Source: Paulinella micropora (lineage: Eukaryota > Cercozoa > Imbricatea > Euglyphida > Paulinellidae). Taken from it: a stretch of 64,000 nucleotides of DNA. This document shows, in pieces, positions 11,360 to 19,245 of the stretch. Each line of letters begins with the position of its first letter. The stretch's first letter is position 1. Below the pieces are notes generated by a model, which searched no databases, had not been told where the DNA came from, and was given only the letters and a program-made list of their open reading frames with translations. Location of the stretch: positions 213,501-277,500 of the forward strand of contig WBZZ01004788.1 in assembly GCA_019918135.1 (NCBI GenBank), given 5' to 3'. The position numbers were made by a program, and so were the translations under genes.

Positions 11360-11776
11360 ATGGGCGAGACCTGCCCCAGGGGCGAACTCTTCTCTGCTCT
11401 TGACATGAATGTTCTTACCAAGGTTCCGGGTACCGGGGAGCACATGTTTGAGCTGCAATGCAAGGTAATAAAGGCGACGGTTGAGAAAGATGGCTCGCTG
11501 CATTTTCAGCACAGGTATCTTTGGGACAACTTGAGTTTGCAAGCTCAGTCCGAACGGGAGAGGCTCTCCTTGGAACTCCAGAAACGCCACGAGGATTTGA
11601 TAACGGCCTGCAAGTTGGTGCCAAAGTGTAAGACTTTGTCAAGCTTTTTAATTAAAAACTCTTTTTTTTTTTACTCTCCCCCGGAAGGGGGGTTTGGGAG
11701 TGATACGGCTAAAAAGGCAGTTCCGCTGAAAAACTCGGAAACACTGCCTTTTTCGGCCGTATCACACCCAGTGTAA
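11360..11776 (+). CDS. Unknown small protein, reading into the hairpin repeat
   Basis: The ATG at 11360 (MGETCPRGELFSALDMNVLT) is a better start than the upstream in-frame codon at 11330. The middle, SLHFQHRYLWDNLSLQAQSE through a charged helix to HEDLITACKLVPK, looks genuine. Past about 11620 the frame runs through a terminator-like motif and the hairpin spacer repeat (SSFLIKNSFFFYSPPE and beyond). The original C-terminus was therefore probably near 11630, or the gene is truncated by the repeat. Function unknown. Confidence 0.45.
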   Translation: MGETCPRGELFSALDMNVLTKVPGTGEHMFELQCKVIKATVEKDGSLHFQHRYLWDNLSLQAQSERERLSLELQKRHEDLITACKLVPKCKTLSSFLIKNSFFFYSPPEGGFGSDTAKKAVPLKNSETLPFSAVSHPV

Positions 11777-11910
11777 AATAGCACAATTTAGCGCCAAATG
11801 AACGGGCCGCTCCGGTCTCTTTAAAAGGTAACGTACGTTTTCCCGCGGAAGAAACCGCGCGCAAAAATTCTTTTGTTGCCCAAATAACAAGTTTTTCATA
11901 CCCCCCTCTC
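11697..11910 (+). repeat. Hairpin-containing spacer repeat G, copy 1
   Basis: Starts with a large inverted repeat: gatacggctaaaaaggcagt pairs with actgcctttttcggccgtatc over about 20 bases, with a loop of about 20. It continues with gcgccaaatgaacgggccgc, tccggtctcttt and cgttttcccgcgg. Copy 2 at 15547 keeps the same order. The conserved hairpin plus conserved flank suggests a regulatory spacer (terminator followed by promoter) or a short non-autonomous element. Confidence 0.7.
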
Positions 11911-12308
11911 CCTCTCTCCCCCCTTTCTTCTTCCCCTTCCCCCCTCCCCCCTCCCTTTTCCCCTCCCCCGGCGCTTTTCTGATACATTCCTTTTCGAACT
12001 GGACTTTTTCTCTTTCCCGTTTCTTGAATGAAACTTGTCGCCAATTTGTCTGTTTGTGTTTCCCCGGAAAAACTACCGGCCCCCCTTTTTTTGGAACGTG
12101 GGAACGGCCGGTATATGTACGCGCCCCGATTCTCGTCTGAAAAACCCCGTCGGCTCGCGCAGGCTGGAGAGGGGTTACCCTCAAAAGTTGTTGTTAAGAT
12201 TTCGGACGGAAGAGCACCCTGGTCGGCAAACTCTCTCTGTATCAAATTTCCAACGCTCTGAGTATTTTTTTTAATAAATTAGAGAAACAAAAGAAGGTCG
12301 ATTGGGTG

Positions 12309-13814
12309 TCAGCCCGCTACGGCACAGGCCGCCCGGCTTATTTTCATAGGCAAGTCAGTGACGTGTTGCCAGACATTATGGTGCTCGTCGTAGCGCTCTA
12401 CACTTGCGAGCGCTTTACCTTCGCAGCTGGAGCCCCCCAGCACGTACAGTTCCCCGTTCAGGACGGCCGCGGCCGAGTCCTCGCGCCCCTGACGCAGCGG
12501 CGCGACTTCCTCCCAGACGTCCAGGGCCGGGTCATAGCGCTCGACGGAGGTTAGGACCTGGTCGAGAGCGTTCAGGCCGCCGATGGCATACAGTCTGTTG
12601 TTCAGCACGGCCGCCGAACAACCCCACCTCGCAACCCTCAAGCGTGCCACCGCGGACCACGAGCCTCCGGGGCTGCAACTTTCCGCGCAGGCGAGGGGTT
12701 CGTCTTCGTCGCTCCTGCCACCAAAGACGTAGAGCCGGCCCCCCAGCACACCCCCGCCGGGATAACTCCGTGCCCTGGACATAGGTACCGACTCGGACCA
12801 GACCTTGGTAGTCGTGTCCAACACCGCGACGCGGGCTAGATGGTGGATGTCGCCCGACCCGCCGAGCAGGTAGATGTTATTGCCGAGCGTCAGGGCCAGG
12901 GCGCCTACGCAGGCCTGCGCCAGAGCCGGCAATCGCTCCCACCGCGCGTCCTGCCGGGATATATCTAGGCGCTCGACGTCTCTCAAGCGGCTCCCGGCGT
13001 CAACTCCCCCCATGGCGTACAGGTATTTGCCCACGGCCAAGCCAGCGGGGTGCGCGCGGGGCCTGTGAAGCTCGCCGAGTCGTGTCCAGCTGTTTTGCTT
13101 GGCGTCGTAGCAGAACGTGTGACCAAGGCGTTGGTAAGGGTCCGCGCCGCCCGCGCAACAGCCGCCAAACACGTACAGACAAGCCTGCCGGATCAAGCCT
13201 CGCGTCTTTTCCCTGGAGCTCCAAGAATTGCGCAGAACGGAGAGCTCGACGACACATTGTTCGCGTTCTACGCCGGCCTCCACCTCCAGCGTCTCCCGGC
13301 CCAGCAGTTCCTGCAGCTCTGCCTTGTGCCTCCCGATCATTTGGCGGATGCAGTAGAGTTCGTCGCTGAGCTCCTTCTGCTCTTGCTCGGAGCTTTGCTC
13401 CATGCGCAGACACAGCGACGCGCTCTTGGCCTCCAGAGCTAGCACGTCTTGCTTGCGCTTGTCAATGGCGGATGTGAGCTGCTGCTGGGCCGCCGCAACT
13501 GCGCGGGGTAGTTCTTGCCACTTGGTACGCGTGCCTACCAGCCGAAGGTTAAATCCGCCGGCCGGGGTTAGTTGTTGTAGGAGGAAAGTAGTTGATTCCT
13601 CGGCCATTCCATCCCCAAAGTGTCCGTCCTGCAGCTGGCACAGCTTCGACGCCGTGGCCAACAGGGTCTGGTACAGCTCGACAGCGGGCTTGTTCACGAC
13701 AACAGTGGCGACCGCTTGCTTTGTCTTGCTGTCGTCCTCGCAATCGTCGAGCCCCCGAGTGTCACTGGCCTTGGGGGTGTTGTCAGCTAGTCTTCTTTTC
13801 TTTCTGGTTAGCAT
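12309..13814 (-). CDS. Kelch-repeat beta-propeller protein with coiled-coil N-terminus
   Basis: 501 residues, ATG at 13814, complete. The N-terminus has a nuclear-localisation-like RKKRR. A long helical region, about residues 85-200 (AAAQQQLTSAIDKRKQDVLALEAK; EQSSEQEQKELSDELYCIRQMIG), is probably a coiled coil. From about residue 225 there are about six kelch motifs with the usual GG followed by spaced Tyr and Trp: YVFGGCC, YAMGGVDAG, YLLGGSGD, YVFGGRSDED, YAIGGLNALD, YVLGGSSCEG. These form a protein-binding propeller. There is no BTB domain, so it is not a standard BTB-Kelch cullin adaptor. It is convergent with the block's plus-strand spacer repeat. Large eukaryotic DNA viruses and protists both carry such genes. 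Confidence 0.85.
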   Translation of the reverse strand: MLTRKKRRLADNTPKASDTRGLDDCEDDSKTKQAVATVVVNKPAVELYQTLLATASKLCQLQDGHFGDGMAEESTTFLLQQLTPAGGFNLRLVGTRTKWQELPRAVAAAQQQLTSAIDKRKQDVLALEAKSASLCLRMEQSSEQEQKELSDELYCIRQMIGRHKAELQELLGRETLEVEAGVEREQCVVELSVLRNSWSSREKTRGLIRQACLYVFGGCCAGGADPYQRLGHTFCYDAKQNSWTRLGELHRPRAHPAGLAVGKYLYAMGGVDAGSRLRDVERLDISRQDARWERLPALAQACVGALALTLGNNIYLLGGSGDIHHLARVAVLDTTTKVWSESVPMSRARSYPGGGVLGGRLYVFGGRSDEDEPLACAESCSPGGSWSAVARLRVARWGCSAAVLNNRLYAIGGLNALDQVLTSVERYDPALDVWEEVAPLRQGREDSAAAVLNGELYVLGGSSCEGKALASVERYDEHHNVWQHVTDLPMKISRAACAVAG

Positions 13815-13945
13815 TGCTTGGTTTTTTCTTCTCTATTTCTCTTTACTTTACCACAAACAAAGGGCCGAAGGGGGGGGGACCACCCCGCCCCTGTTAGCCT
13901 GAAGAAGCAAAAACCCTGGCGCCAACGACCTCTGTTTCTTTTATG

Positions 13946-14331
13946 ATACCGTCGAGCAATTCTGGCTACCCAGGACCCCAAGAAACAAAAGAAGCTGGGA
14001 CGGAATGTGCGGGGCTTTGACCCTACCTTCTGGGAAGAGCATCGTGAGGAGATTGTGTACCAAGGGAACCTGCATAAATTCCACCAAAACCCTAAGCTGC
14101 ACGACGCCCTCGAGGGCACAGGCAACAAGGTGTTGGCAGAAGCGTCCCCCCTACGACCGGATCTGGGGGATAGGTCTGTCGTCTTCTGATCCGCGTGCTA
14201 CCAACATGAAGGAATGGAAGGGGCTCAACTTGCTGGGCTTTGCTTTGATGCGCGTGAGAGAAGCACTTCGTGAGCAGGCCTCGGCGCTAAAAGCTGAGCC
14301 TAGTGCTAAACGCAGAAAAATAGTAGGCTAG
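13946..14331 (+). pseudogene. NADAR-domain N-glycosidase fragment, frameshifted
   Basis: Two overlapping frames together match the C-terminal two-thirds of the NADAR (YbiA-like) family, which cleaves glycosidic bonds of ADP-ribose-type or riboflavin-precursor compounds. Frame 1 has ILATQDPKKQKKLGRNVRGF, a Trp-rich segment and EGNLHKF-type motif YQGNLHKFHQNPKL, then EASP. A one-base slip in a run of C near 14147 moves into the frame with YDRIWGIGL, DPRATN, W-GLNLLGFALMRVR, ending KRRKIVG and TAG. The N-terminal part of the domain is missing: an in-frame TGA lies just upstream of 13946. It is either a decayed copy, or a sequencing slip in a truncated gene. A basic KRRK near the end could be a nuclear signal. 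Confidence 0.8.
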
Positions 14332-14570
14332 CATAATAAATCTAACTTTGTGAACGCAAGCTTCAGAGAATTCTTAGATGGCGAGAAGCTGGGCTACATA
14401 GCCACCAAAACCCCCCCTCCGCCGCGTAGCTTGTGTAAGTAAACCGGAAAAACAATTTCGGAACTTTTTGCAGTAGTGTACCAGTTGCAAACTGCAAAGC
14501 ACGGGTTCTTTATTAATTTCAACCAAGAAAACAATTGAGAACGGTTCTCTTTTATTTGTGCTTGTCTTCC
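14332..14570 (+). other. Spacer with short reading frame after the NADAR remnant
   Basis: The NADAR frame stays open after its TAG for about 37 codons (NFVNASFREFLDGEKLGYIA, then a Pro run and SLCK) to a TAA near 14440. Composition looks coding, so it may be a read-through tail or the remnant of another gene. AT-rich sequence follows. Confidence 0.35.
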
Positions 14571-15155
14571 TTAGATGGTGCGCGGGCTGCCCAGGCTGTC
14601 CCGGGCCAGCTGTGTGCGTTCGCTTGCTACTTGCTCAAAGCATTCCATCGCTTCCAGCTCCAGCAAGGCGCGCTCTGCCTGGGTAGCAGCGCGGGGCGCT
14701 TGCGACTTCCACAGGTCCAAGCCCAGTTGCCAGAGCACCTGCCAACGCAAGCCATGTTTCTCGCCGCGCGCAGACAAGCGCAGCCAACGGAGTTTGTGGA
14801 CCTCTGCCTCGCACACGTAGAGCCCCATGATGCCCTGGGCGTACGCATCGCAGGCGGTTGCCAGGCGCTCGCACTGCGCTCTTGCGCGCTTCGCTTCGTC
14901 TGCTGTAAGTTCTTCAAAGTTTGGACAGCTCTCTAGCCAGCCCGCTACCGCGCGGCTGGCGGAGCTGTGCTCTTGCTCCGCTCTAGCCAACAGAGCCGCC
15001 TTATCACAATTTGCCCCGGGGAGGGCGGCCCCTCCGCATAGCTCGCAGTTGGGGCACGCGCAAATCAGCTGTCTCAGCAGCGGCTGCGGACCATTGCCGA
15101 TGAAGCCGTCAGGCAGGTGCAACAAGATAAAGAGAGGATCGCGAGAGAACAACAA
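14571..15155 (-). CDS. Unknown protein with N-terminal Cys cluster and helical body
   Basis: 194 residues from ATG 15155 as written. The credible part begins near the Cys cluster CACPNCELCGGAALPGANC (about residues 33-51), a likely zinc site of the CxxC...CGG type. A long charged helical region follows (KAALLARAEQEHSSASRAV; TADEAKRARAQCERLATACD) to the C-terminus. The first 30 codons are antisense to a plus-strand coiled-coil-like frame (15037-15342), so the real start may be internal or the two may be fused remnants. Function unknown. Confidence 0.5.
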   Translation of the reverse strand: MLFSRDPLFILLHLPDGFIGNGPQPLLRQLICACPNCELCGGAALPGANCDKAALLARAEQEHSSASRAVAGWLESCPNFEELTADEAKRARAQCERLATACDAYAQGIMGLYVCEAEVHKLRWLRLSARGEKHGLRWQVLWQLGLDLWKSQAPRAATQAERALLELEAMECFEQVASERTQLARDSLGSPRTI

Positions 15156-15342
15156 GAACGCGAGAGCTGGCAGAGGAGAGCTCAGGCGGCGGAAGCCACG
15201 CTAGTGTAGGTGCAGCAGCTGCAGGAGCAGGTGTTGTTGCCCTTGTGGCACCTCTCCAAGAACTTGCCCGCCCCAGCGCCACCCTGCGTGCCTCGCATTC
15301 CTGGCGCCGTTGTAAGCAAGCCCGGCGAACTAGGAAAGTAAA
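15037..15342 (+). pseudogene. Coiled-coil coding remnant with an in-frame TAG
   Basis: The frame reads QQRLRTIADEAVRQVQQDK and continues as a Gln/Arg/Glu helix to TAG at about 15205. It then stays open in the same frame (VQQLQEQVLLPLWHLSKNLP) to a TAA at about 15342. One stop in otherwise helical coding sequence suggests a nonsense mutation. It overlaps the minus-strand ORF above at its left end. It ends just before the terminator-like motif at 15345. Confidence 0.45.
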
Positions 15343-15344
15343 AA

Positions 15345-15535
15345 AAAAAATCATTGCAAAAGTTTTAATCTTGGTACTGAAAACTACAAACAAGGGACGA
15401 GGGGAGGGGGGGAAGGAAGGGGGCAAGCACTCCCCTGCTCCCTCCCCTTTTTTCCTCCCTCTCTTAATTTTCAGTGCCAAGATTAAAAATGTTATCAATG
15501 ATTTTTTTAATTTTTTTTTGTACATTCTTAGCGCG
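15345..15535. terminator. Pair of convergent terminator-like motifs
   Basis: A motif with aagattaaaa, the pair tgccaa/ttggca and polypyrimidine appears on the minus-to-plus order at 15345-15395 and inverted at 15436-15535. The same motif follows the gene ending at 16470, and degenerate forms are at 11221-11262 and 11609-11650. It sits at 3' ends of ORFs on both strands, so I read it as a shared 3'-UTR or termination signal. The inverted pair could also fold into one large hairpin. Confidence 0.5.
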
Positions 15536-15546
15536 CCCCTACCCTA

Positions 15547-15750
15547 GTGATATAGCTGAAAAAAGGCAGTTCTACCAAAAAACCTGGAAGCACTGCCTTT
15601 TCCGGTCGTATCATAGTCGTGCAAAACTTAGCGCCAAATGAACGGGCCGCTCCGGTCTCTTTCCTCAAGGTAACATATGTTTTCCCGCGGCAAAAACGCG
15701 CGCCAATTCTTTTTTTTGTTGCGCAAATGACAAGTCTTGCGCACTCTCTC
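15547..15750 (+). repeat. Hairpin-containing spacer repeat G, copy 2
   Basis: Same order as copy 1: hairpin arms around ggcagt/actgcc, then gcgccaaatgaacgggccgc, tccggtctcttt and gttttcccgcgg. The arms differ from copy 1 at several positions but still pair in the inner part. It lies about 145 bases upstream of the ATG at 15895, consistent with a promoter-containing spacer. Confidence 0.7.
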
Positions 15751-15894
15751 CCCTTTCGGAGGGAAGAGGGAGCCCCCCCTCCCCAACGCCACGCGCGCGG
15801 CTTTGTATGTCGGCTCCTTTTTGGTGAGGCGAGGTACGGCTTTGCCTGTCACACGCACAAAAAAAAAGAAACGCTAGCTGACCAACAGCAAACC

Positions 15895-16470
15895 ATGAGC
15901 ACCACCACTTCTACCAGCACGAGCCAGGCCGACCAGACGGAACTCCGGCCTGCCCCTGCCTCCGGGGATAGCCCGCCTAGGAAGAAAGCACGCCTGCAAG
16001 CTGAGCGTGCGCAACCCGCTACCAGGCCTGTGCTGGCGGAATCCGACCTAATGCTAATTACGCGTGGGCCGGACCCCGTCAACCGCGCTTTCTGTGCCCA
16101 GCGCCGCAGGTACCGGGCCTGTTGGGAGGCGTCCACGGGCACAGAAGCTAAGGTCGCAGCCTTAGGCCAACGAGTTCGAGAGATTAGCGCGAACGCAGAA
16201 GCAGCGGCCATCTTGCTTCGTGAGCTTTTTGGAGCCCTGGCGGGCGCTTGCGCGCTGCTGCAACCACTGCAAGAAGTCAACGAAGAAGCCGTCGAGAGCG
16301 GAGATTACTACGCCGTGCGTGAGTGTGAAGGGGAGAATTGTGGGGAATTATTGTACGACAAACAGTATGAAAAGTGTCCGTGTGGTGCTGTCTGGGACGA
16401 ATTTGGGCGGCAGCTGAACAAAACCTCGGCCTTGTCGCCGGGCCAAATGAGCCCAGCGCGTGTGCGCTAA
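15895..16470 (+). CDS. Unknown protein with nuclear-type basic motif and C-terminal zinc ribbon
   Basis: The ATG at 15895 (MSTTTSTSTSQADQTELRP) is chosen over the upstream frame, which would translate the spacer repeat. 191 residues: a Ser/Thr-rich N-terminus; PPRKKARLQ at about residue 27-35, a likely nuclear signal; a helical middle (KVAALGQRVREISANAEAAA); and a C-terminal CEGENC ... YEKCPCGAVWDEF that looks like a four-Cys zinc ribbon. The stop lies inside a conserved terminator-like motif. Function unknown; zinc ribbon plus basic motif would fit a nucleic-acid-binding role. Confidence 0.6.
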   Translation: MSTTTSTSTSQADQTELRPAPASGDSPPRKKARLQAERAQPATRPVLAESDLMLITRGPDPVNRAFCAQRRRYRACWEASTGTEAKVAALGQRVREISANAEAAAILLRELFGALAGACALLQPLQEVNEEAVESGDYYAVRECEGENCGELLYDKQYEKCPCGAVWDEFGRQLNKTSALSPGQMSPARVR

Positions 16471-16550
16471 GAATGTACAAAAAAGAAATAATAAAAAGAA
16501 ATCCTTGACAAAGTTTTTAATTTTGGCACTGAGAACTAAGAGAGGGAGAA
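16471..16550 (+). terminator. Terminator-like 3' motif
   Basis: gctaagaatgtacaaaaaag followed by A-rich sequence, then tttttaattttggcactgag. The inverse of this order occurs at 15440-15540, including the gtacattcttagcgc end. Position directly after a stop codon supports a 3'-end signal. Confidence 0.5.
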
Positions 16551-16585
16551 AGTCCAAACAAGTTTTTCTAAAAGGCCCTTTTTCA

Positions 16586-17436
16586 TTACGAACACGCGTC
16601 GAGATCCCTGAAGATCTGGTCGAGCAGCGCTTGTCTGAGGCGCAGGCTGGTGCGCGACGGTCCGTCGGGTCTGAAGAAGGGCAGTTCGTCGTCGGGCATC
16701 ATTAGGTTTTGCCACAGGAATGAAACTAGGAGCAGCCAGGGCTCCCCGAGAGCCCTGCCGAGGTCGGCTGCCCGGCGGGAGCAGCTGACCTGCAGTGCCC
16801 GAGCTAACGACCAGAGAGCGCAGACGCCTTCGTGCCCCCGTTGGTCCGGCCCGAGCTGTGCGCGCGCCGATCTCCCTCGGGCCGTCAGTCGTGGGGGGGG
16901 CCGGAGCGAGACGGCGAGGCCGCGCCTTCCGAAGGCTGTGGACAAGGGACCCGCCCAACATTGCCACCCGTCGGCCAGCGCGTCCGCGTCTGCGCTGACG
17001 GGATCGTACACGTACACGGGTGTGACTACCCGGGCTTGCCTCCGGGTGTTGCCGCGGGTTCGGGTTCTGGCTGGTCGACAAACACGACCAGTGAGTGCCA
17101 ATCAGCAGCATCATCGCCTCTGCGAACGCGCAGCAAGAAAGTGCAATGCTGGCTGCGCTCCCGGGGCGTCAGCCCCAGCCCCGCGCTGGGGTGCGTGCAA
17201 GGCAGGACCCGCGGGCAGAGCCCGCTAAAGGGTCTGTCGCGCAAGTATCGAAATTGGTTGAGGCGCCGCAGAACCGGGTCGCGCGCTCGAGGCCCAATAC
17301 CGCCCAGAAAAGCATGCGCCACCTCGATCCGGCCCATACCAAAGCTCACCGAACCGTCTTCCAGGTAGCGAGGGTTCAGCTGCGGGTTGTAGCGGCGGCC
17401 GACGTCTTTTACGCAGCGCAGCCACCACGCCATCAC
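16586..17436 (-). pseudogene. Ulp1/adenain-like cysteine protease, frameshifted
   Basis: Two minus-strand frames join near 17050. The upstream frame contains a Trp-His pair (ADWHSLVVFVD; His codon 17095-17097) preceded by RREDAA-type sequence. The downstream frame has VYVYDP (candidate Asp), then QLGPDQRG and GVCALWSLARAL (Cys codon 16820-16822). The order His, Asp, Gln, Cys with a hydrophobic helix after Cys is that of C48/C5-type proteases, which remove SUMO-like modifiers or mature viral proteins. Spacing and low-complexity regions make the match moderate. The slip in a GC-rich stretch (PATPGGKPG region) could be a real disabling mutation or a base error. Start uncertain. Confidence 0.5.
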
Positions 17437-17457
17437 CCAGCCGTCCTCCTGCCGCCC

Positions 17458-17820
17458 TTACCGCACCGCCAGGTCCCAGCCCAAGACACCCGAAATGCGC
17501 GCACGCTCCGGACGTGGCGTACGCCCCGCGCCCCTCGCTGCATGCGTCGTGCTGCGCCAGCTGGCACCGCAGGCTGCGCCACGTGCTAGAAACTCCAAGC
17601 ATGTGTGCGCTGCGGCACACTCCCAGGCTCGCGCAAAACGAATAACTTTATGTCCTCCTATCATAACCTCTTCTTTCTCCGCAAAGAAGTCTCTATGAAA
17701 GTCTGATTTTTCATGTTGATATTTTCCATATATACCTATCACCTTACCACATACACATGTGTATTTCTTCTTTCTTCTTTCCTTCACATATTCCGCTCTC
17801 TTCTGTTTGCTAGTATCCAT
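17458..17820 (-). CDS. C2H2-like zinc-finger protein
   Basis: ATG at 17820. A basic N-terminus (SKQKRAEYVKERRKKK) is followed by YTCVCGKVIGIYGKYQHEKS and a second His (DFH): C-x-C, about 12 residues, H-x6-H. Short fingers of this CxCG...H..H form are common in large DNA viruses of protists and also occur in hosts. After about residue 70 composition changes to Ala/Arg-rich and may not be native; another frame takes over toward the protease remnant. Probable nucleic-acid binding. Confidence 0.55.
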   Translation of the reverse strand: MDTSKQKRAEYVKERRKKKYTCVCGKVIGIYGKYQHEKSDFHRDFFAEKEEVMIGGHKVIRFARAWECAAAHTCLEFLARGAACGASWRSTTHAARGAGRTPRPERARISGVLGWDLAVR

Positions 17821-19245
17821 CTATATAAACGAAAAATTTTCTTTTATGATACATATATGTTTTCTTGTAGTGTGCTATAGAAGGCTATTTTGCTGTTTTT
17901 GTTTCTTTGTATTTATTTTACGGGAAATCAATCGTAAGAGACAAATGAAATTTATGAGGTCGTTTTGAGGCACGAAAAACGACCCTTGTAAATTTCATAT
18001 TATACTACTTCTTTCAATTCCTTCTTTCCGTCGGATGCCATGATCGAACGCTCTGCTCTTTCCCAACTTCGAAAAACTTAGAAGACAACAACAAACACAG
18101 CCGGAACAAACCAAACGCGCCGGCTTCGCCGGCCTTACTACTTACCAAAAGAGTAACGGTCAAACGAAAAGTAACGGTCTCAAATAAATTTTAACGTCGG
18201 TTAACTCCGGCCTCCGACCGGAGCAAACCATAATTAAATCAGTTTAAAGATGACTAATACAAACTTGCAGCTAACTAGTCAAATAATGACTAAACAGTTT
18301 AAACATGGCTGCCCAGTTCAACAAACAATGACCAATACCCATTACTGAACCCTAACCCATTATTTAGGTTACTAGTCAATTACTGACAAATAAGCCAGAA
18401 AATGATAAATCAGTTCAAAGATGACAAAAAAAAATCGTCAAAAATTGTCAGATTAGTCAAAAATGTTGGAAACTGGTTTCCAGCTAGTTTTTCTATTTGT
18501 CATTTTGATCATTCTGTCACTTTCTGATACATTAGTCGTAAAACTAGCTACATTTTGACTAATCAGTCAAAAAAAAGATGTGAGGAGGGAGTAAAAGACC
18601 CCCTCTTTGTTTTGCACTAATCAGTCATTTTCACAAAAAATTTTGACTAATCATGCATTTCGACAAAATTTTCATAAAAAAACTTATTAAAATATCAGTC
18701 AGAAATATATCACAGCTCCGGTGAATTAGTTATTTATTTATAATACATCCCTAACCCTAACTTCATTTGGAGTTGGAAAAGGATATTGATAATATTATTA
18801 TTCCAATTGAAAAAGATTATTGATAATATTATTAATTTACAGACGTGTATTCAAGTATTAATAGTAAATAATGCCACTTCCAACTTACTCATGTCAAGTC
18901 GACACACAAAACAGCCTTAAACCAACCATTCATCATAATCTTCTTTTCAAAGACTAACTTTTCGACTACTGCACCTCCTCTCCCTGAGTATCCCACAGAT
19001 GTTTACAATAACATTTAGAAATTTGCATCAAAGGTTACGAAAGGATAGGTTGCAATACCTGAATTTGGTGGTCCCGGACCCCCACACAGGAATCCATCCA
19101 CTGCGCCCAGGAACCCTGCAGTAACACTTACTTGGTGGCACAAACACCACAGTCAGACCTGAATACGTTCCCCTGTACGCTTATGGCTTTTTGCAGGCTT
19201 AGACATCTCCACTGTCGCCACAACCTTTAACACACACAAGATTCC
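17821..19245. other. AT-rich intergenic stretch with TGACTAAT-type motifs and a hairpin
   Basis: No coding sequence seen. It contains many copies of tgactaa/ttagtca (for example around 18240-18320 and 18410-18660), often paired as gactaatcagtca dyads. Telomere-like ccctaaccctaa occurs once near 18750, with a shorter piece at 18348. At 17946-17997 gaaatttatgagg-tcgtttt pairs with an almost complementary right arm around gaggcacg, a stable hairpin. Composition is sharply different from the GC-rich block to the left. Confidence 0.55.

Noticed and set aside
18340..18765. Interstitial telomere (ccctaaccctaa)
   Set aside because: Only about two units in each place; not enough to call a telomere relic.
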